Assembly (NCBI GenBank): GCA_028822955.1
Contig: JAPKCL010000073.1
Span: 1-8,099, forward strand
DNA length: 8,099 nucleotides
Direction: 5' to 3'
Source of the DNA: Candidatus Poseidoniaceae archaeon
GTDB taxonomy: Archaea; Thermoplasmatota; Poseidoniia; Poseidoniales; Poseidoniaceae
The translations under genes were made by a program, and so were the position numbers. The notes beneath the pieces were generated by a model, which was not told the origin of the DNA, did no database searches, and saw nothing but the letters and a program-made list of their open reading frames with translations. The first letter of the stretch is position 1. Each line of letters begins with the position of its first letter. Shown here one piece after another: positions 6,734 to 8,099 of the stretch.

Positions 6734-6735
6734 GT

Positions 6736-7917
6736 TCAGATCAAGTCAAGTGTTGGTCCAACTTTTTCGAACAATCGAAGCACTTCATCCAAATCTTCTC
6801 GTGAAAGACCTGCTGACATTTGTGTTCGAATTCGAGCCTTATCTCGAGCAACCATTGGGAATACAATTGCTCCAGCCATGACGCCTTCGTTACCGAGTGC
6901 TTTGGTCATGGCTTTGGCAACGCTTGATTCTCCACACATCACTGGAATAATTGGAGTCACCGAATTGCCGGTATCGAATCCAAGTGATTGCAATTCTTTG
7001 CGGAAGTAGTTCGTGTTGTCCCAAAGTCGAGCATGATGTTCAGGTTCATCCATCAAGACCTCAATCGCTGCTTTTTGGGCCGCTGCAACACCTGGTGGTT
7101 GTGAGCCAGAAAGAAGCCATGAGCGTGAGTGATTGAGAGCGTGGGTGCGGGTCATTTCAGTGCCGGCAAGAATTCCACCTTGGACACCGAGTGCTTTGGA
7201 AAACGAGCCTGTTTCAAAGTCAACTTTGCCTTGGAGGTTGAAATGAGCAACAATTCCTGCTCCCTTGTCACCAAGCACACCCTCTCCGTGGCAATCATCA
7301 ACGTAGACCATTGCGCCATATTCTTCAGCTAACTTCGTCACTTCATCGAGTGGAGCAATATCTCCATCCATTGAGAATACACCATCGGTGATGATGAGTT
7401 TACGTTCAGCACTTTCATGCGCTTGAAGAACTGCTTCCAATTCACCCATGTCATTGTGGGCATAGACACCTCGGCTTGCCTTGGTTAAGCGGACGCCATC
7501 AATAATGGAGCCATGGTTGAGCGAATCGCTGATGATGACATCTTGAGGTCCAGTAACCAAGGTTGGAATGAGTCCAACATTGACGGTATAACCTGCAGAA
7601 TAGATGAGTGATGCTTCAACACCTTTGAATTCAGCAACTTTTTGTTCTGCTTCTAAGTGGATGTCCATGGTTCCTGCAATAGCACGAACACTACCACTAC
7701 CAGCACCGTATTTCATCGTCGCATCAAGCATGGCTTGCTTGACTTTTGGATGGGTGGTGAGGTTCAGATAGTTGTTGGCTGAGAGCATGATTGTAGGCTT
7801 CCCGTTCATTTGGCACCGAGGCTGATTTGGGCTTTCGAGTGTTGGCGGTTCCCAGAGAAGAGATTTCTCAGATAATTCATCAAATCGAGTTTTCATCCAT
7901 GTCATGTCACCCGGCAT
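6736..7917 (-). CDS. kbl: Glycine C-acetyltransferase (2-amino-3-ketobutyrate CoA ligase)
   Basis: PLP enzyme of the alpha-oxoamine synthase family. It converts 2-amino-3-oxobutyrate plus CoA to glycine and acetyl-CoA, the second step of threonine breakdown after threonine dehydrogenase; cytoplasmic. Its 393 aa match the usual length (about 398). Seen: the N-terminal SANNYLNLTTHP motif, DSLNHGSIIDGVRL (H135 stacks on PLP), ITDGVFSMDGDIAPL, VDDCHGEG with D207 and H210, the Schiff-base lysine K241 in GSFSKALG, and ARIRTQMSAG near the end. The NDMGELE and DGVFSMDG stretches favour Kbl over BioF, serine palmitoyltransferase or 5-aminolevulinate synthase. The start is ATG 7917 with GGGGAG five bases upstream; Met5 has GGTGA too close to use. 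No threonine dehydrogenase gene is in the window. A probable riboflavin kinase diverges from the same point. Confidence 0.85.
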   Translation of the reverse strand: MPGDMTWMKTRFDELSEKSLLWEPPTLESPNQPRCQMNGKPTIMLSANNYLNLTTHPKVKQAMLDATMKYGAGSGSVRAIAGTMDIHLEAEQKVAEFKGVEASLIYSAGYTVNVGLIPTLVTGPQDVIISDSLNHGSIIDGVRLTKASRGVYAHNDMGELEAVLQAHESAERKLIITDGVFSMDGDIAPLDEVTKLAEEYGAMVYVDDCHGEGVLGDKGAGIVAHFNLQGKVDFETGSFSKALGVQGGILAGTEMTRTHALNHSRSWLLSGSQPPGVAAAQKAAIEVLMDEPEHHARLWDNTNYFRKELQSLGFDTGNSVTPIIPVMCGESSVAKAMTKALGNEGVMAGAIVFPMVARDKARIRTQMSAGLSREDLDEVLRLFEKVGPTLDLI

Positions 7918-8099
7918 ATGCTCTCCCCAACTGAACGCATTCGTTCACCGTTCAAATTCTTTCGGGCTGGTGGGGATGAAAACATCTGTGAACAACCATG
8001 CACTCAAAAAGGAGTTCGTTTTGGCGGTGATATGCGTCTGACTGGAACGGTAAGCAGTGGCTTGGGTCGAGCGCACATTTTCATGGCACAGACACATTA
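7918..8099 (+). CDS. ribK: Probable CTP-dependent riboflavin kinase (RibK), N-terminal fragment
   Basis: Open to the right edge (60 codons plus 2 bases). The archaeal riboflavin kinase (DUF120, PF01982) makes FMN from riboflavin, using CTP rather than ATP. Seen: residues 39-60, MRLTGTVSSGLGRAHIFMAQTH, match the family start pattern of a hydrophobic strand, then G-x-V-x-S-G-L-G-x-A-x-x-F-M. The later PYPGTLN-type motif is beyond the window. Start choice is open. ATG 7918 abuts the kbl ATG in the palindrome CATATG and adds 38 residues with two cysteines (ICEQPC). The in-frame ATG 8032 gives the usual archaeal N-terminus, but its GGTGA is only one base away and AGGAG is 17 bases away. The family call rests on about 20 residues. 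Confidence 0.6.
   Translation, partial: MLSPTERIRSPFKFFRAGGDENICEQPCTQKGVRFGGDMRLTGTVSSGLGRAHIFMAQTH
7923..7928 (-). promoter_or_regulatory. Shine-Dalgarno site of kbl
   Basis: The minus strand reads GGGGAG five bases before the ATG at 7917. This chooses the first Met over Met5. Confidence 0.6.
7932..7954. promoter_or_regulatory. Three CGTTCA half-sites, probable operator
   Basis: TGAACG (7932-7937), CGTTCA (7942-7947) and CGTTCA (7949-7954): the first two form a perfect 6-bp inverted repeat with a 4-base spacer, and the third is a direct copy one base further on. The cluster sits 15 bases from the kbl start, between a TATA-like GAATTTGA (about 7953-7960, minus) and the inferred transcription start, a typical repressor position. 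It also lies inside the longer reading frame of the divergent gene. Binding is inference. Confidence 0.4.

Overview
The window looks like a piece of an archaeal chromosome, most likely from a marine Thermoplasmata-related lineage (Marine Group II / Poseidoniales is my best guess). The reasons are a DUF835-type protein, which is an archaeal family common in Thermoplasmata; what looks like the start of an archaeal CTP-dependent riboflavin kinase; TATA-like boxes about 40 bases upstream of start codons; and GGTGA-type ribosome binding sites. No rRNA, tRNA, CRISPR array, insertion sequence or phage gene was seen. The lineage is inference, since no marker gene is present.

Layout from left to right. 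Bases 1-651 (minus) hold the first 217 codons of a citrate synthase whose C-terminal half lies outside the window. Bases 652-758 hold its promoter and a 9-bp hairpin. Bases 759-5244 (minus) form a tight three-gene operon, transcribed in the order DUF835 protein (664 aa), DnaA-like AAA+ protein (676 aa), CxxxCxxCC (YkgJ-type) metal-binding protein (155 aa). Each junction is an ATGA stop/start overlap with its own Shine-Dalgarno sequence, so translational coupling is likely. Bases 5245-5413 are a divergent intergenic region. Bases 5414-6733 (plus) carry two unrecognised membrane proteins, with two and about four predicted membrane spans. Their 3' end converges, with only 2 bases between stop codons, on a glycine C-acetyltransferase (2-amino-3-ketobutyrate CoA ligase, kbl) at 6736-7917 (minus). 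A probable riboflavin kinase starts divergently from kbl and runs off the right edge.

The metabolic genes (citrate synthase; Kbl, which makes acetyl-CoA and glycine from threonine-derived 2-amino-3-oxobutyrate; riboflavin kinase) are ordinary core functions. The unusual part is the 759-5244 operon. It pairs an archaeal DUF835 protein carrying a long disordered tail with a DnaA-type AAA+ ATPase. Archaea normally lack DnaA, and this protein has Arg in place of the Walker A Lys and no recognisable DnaA DNA-binding domain. A Cys-rich metal-binding protein follows. Together they may form a small regulatory or DNA-associated module of unknown function; that is inference from gene order and domains.
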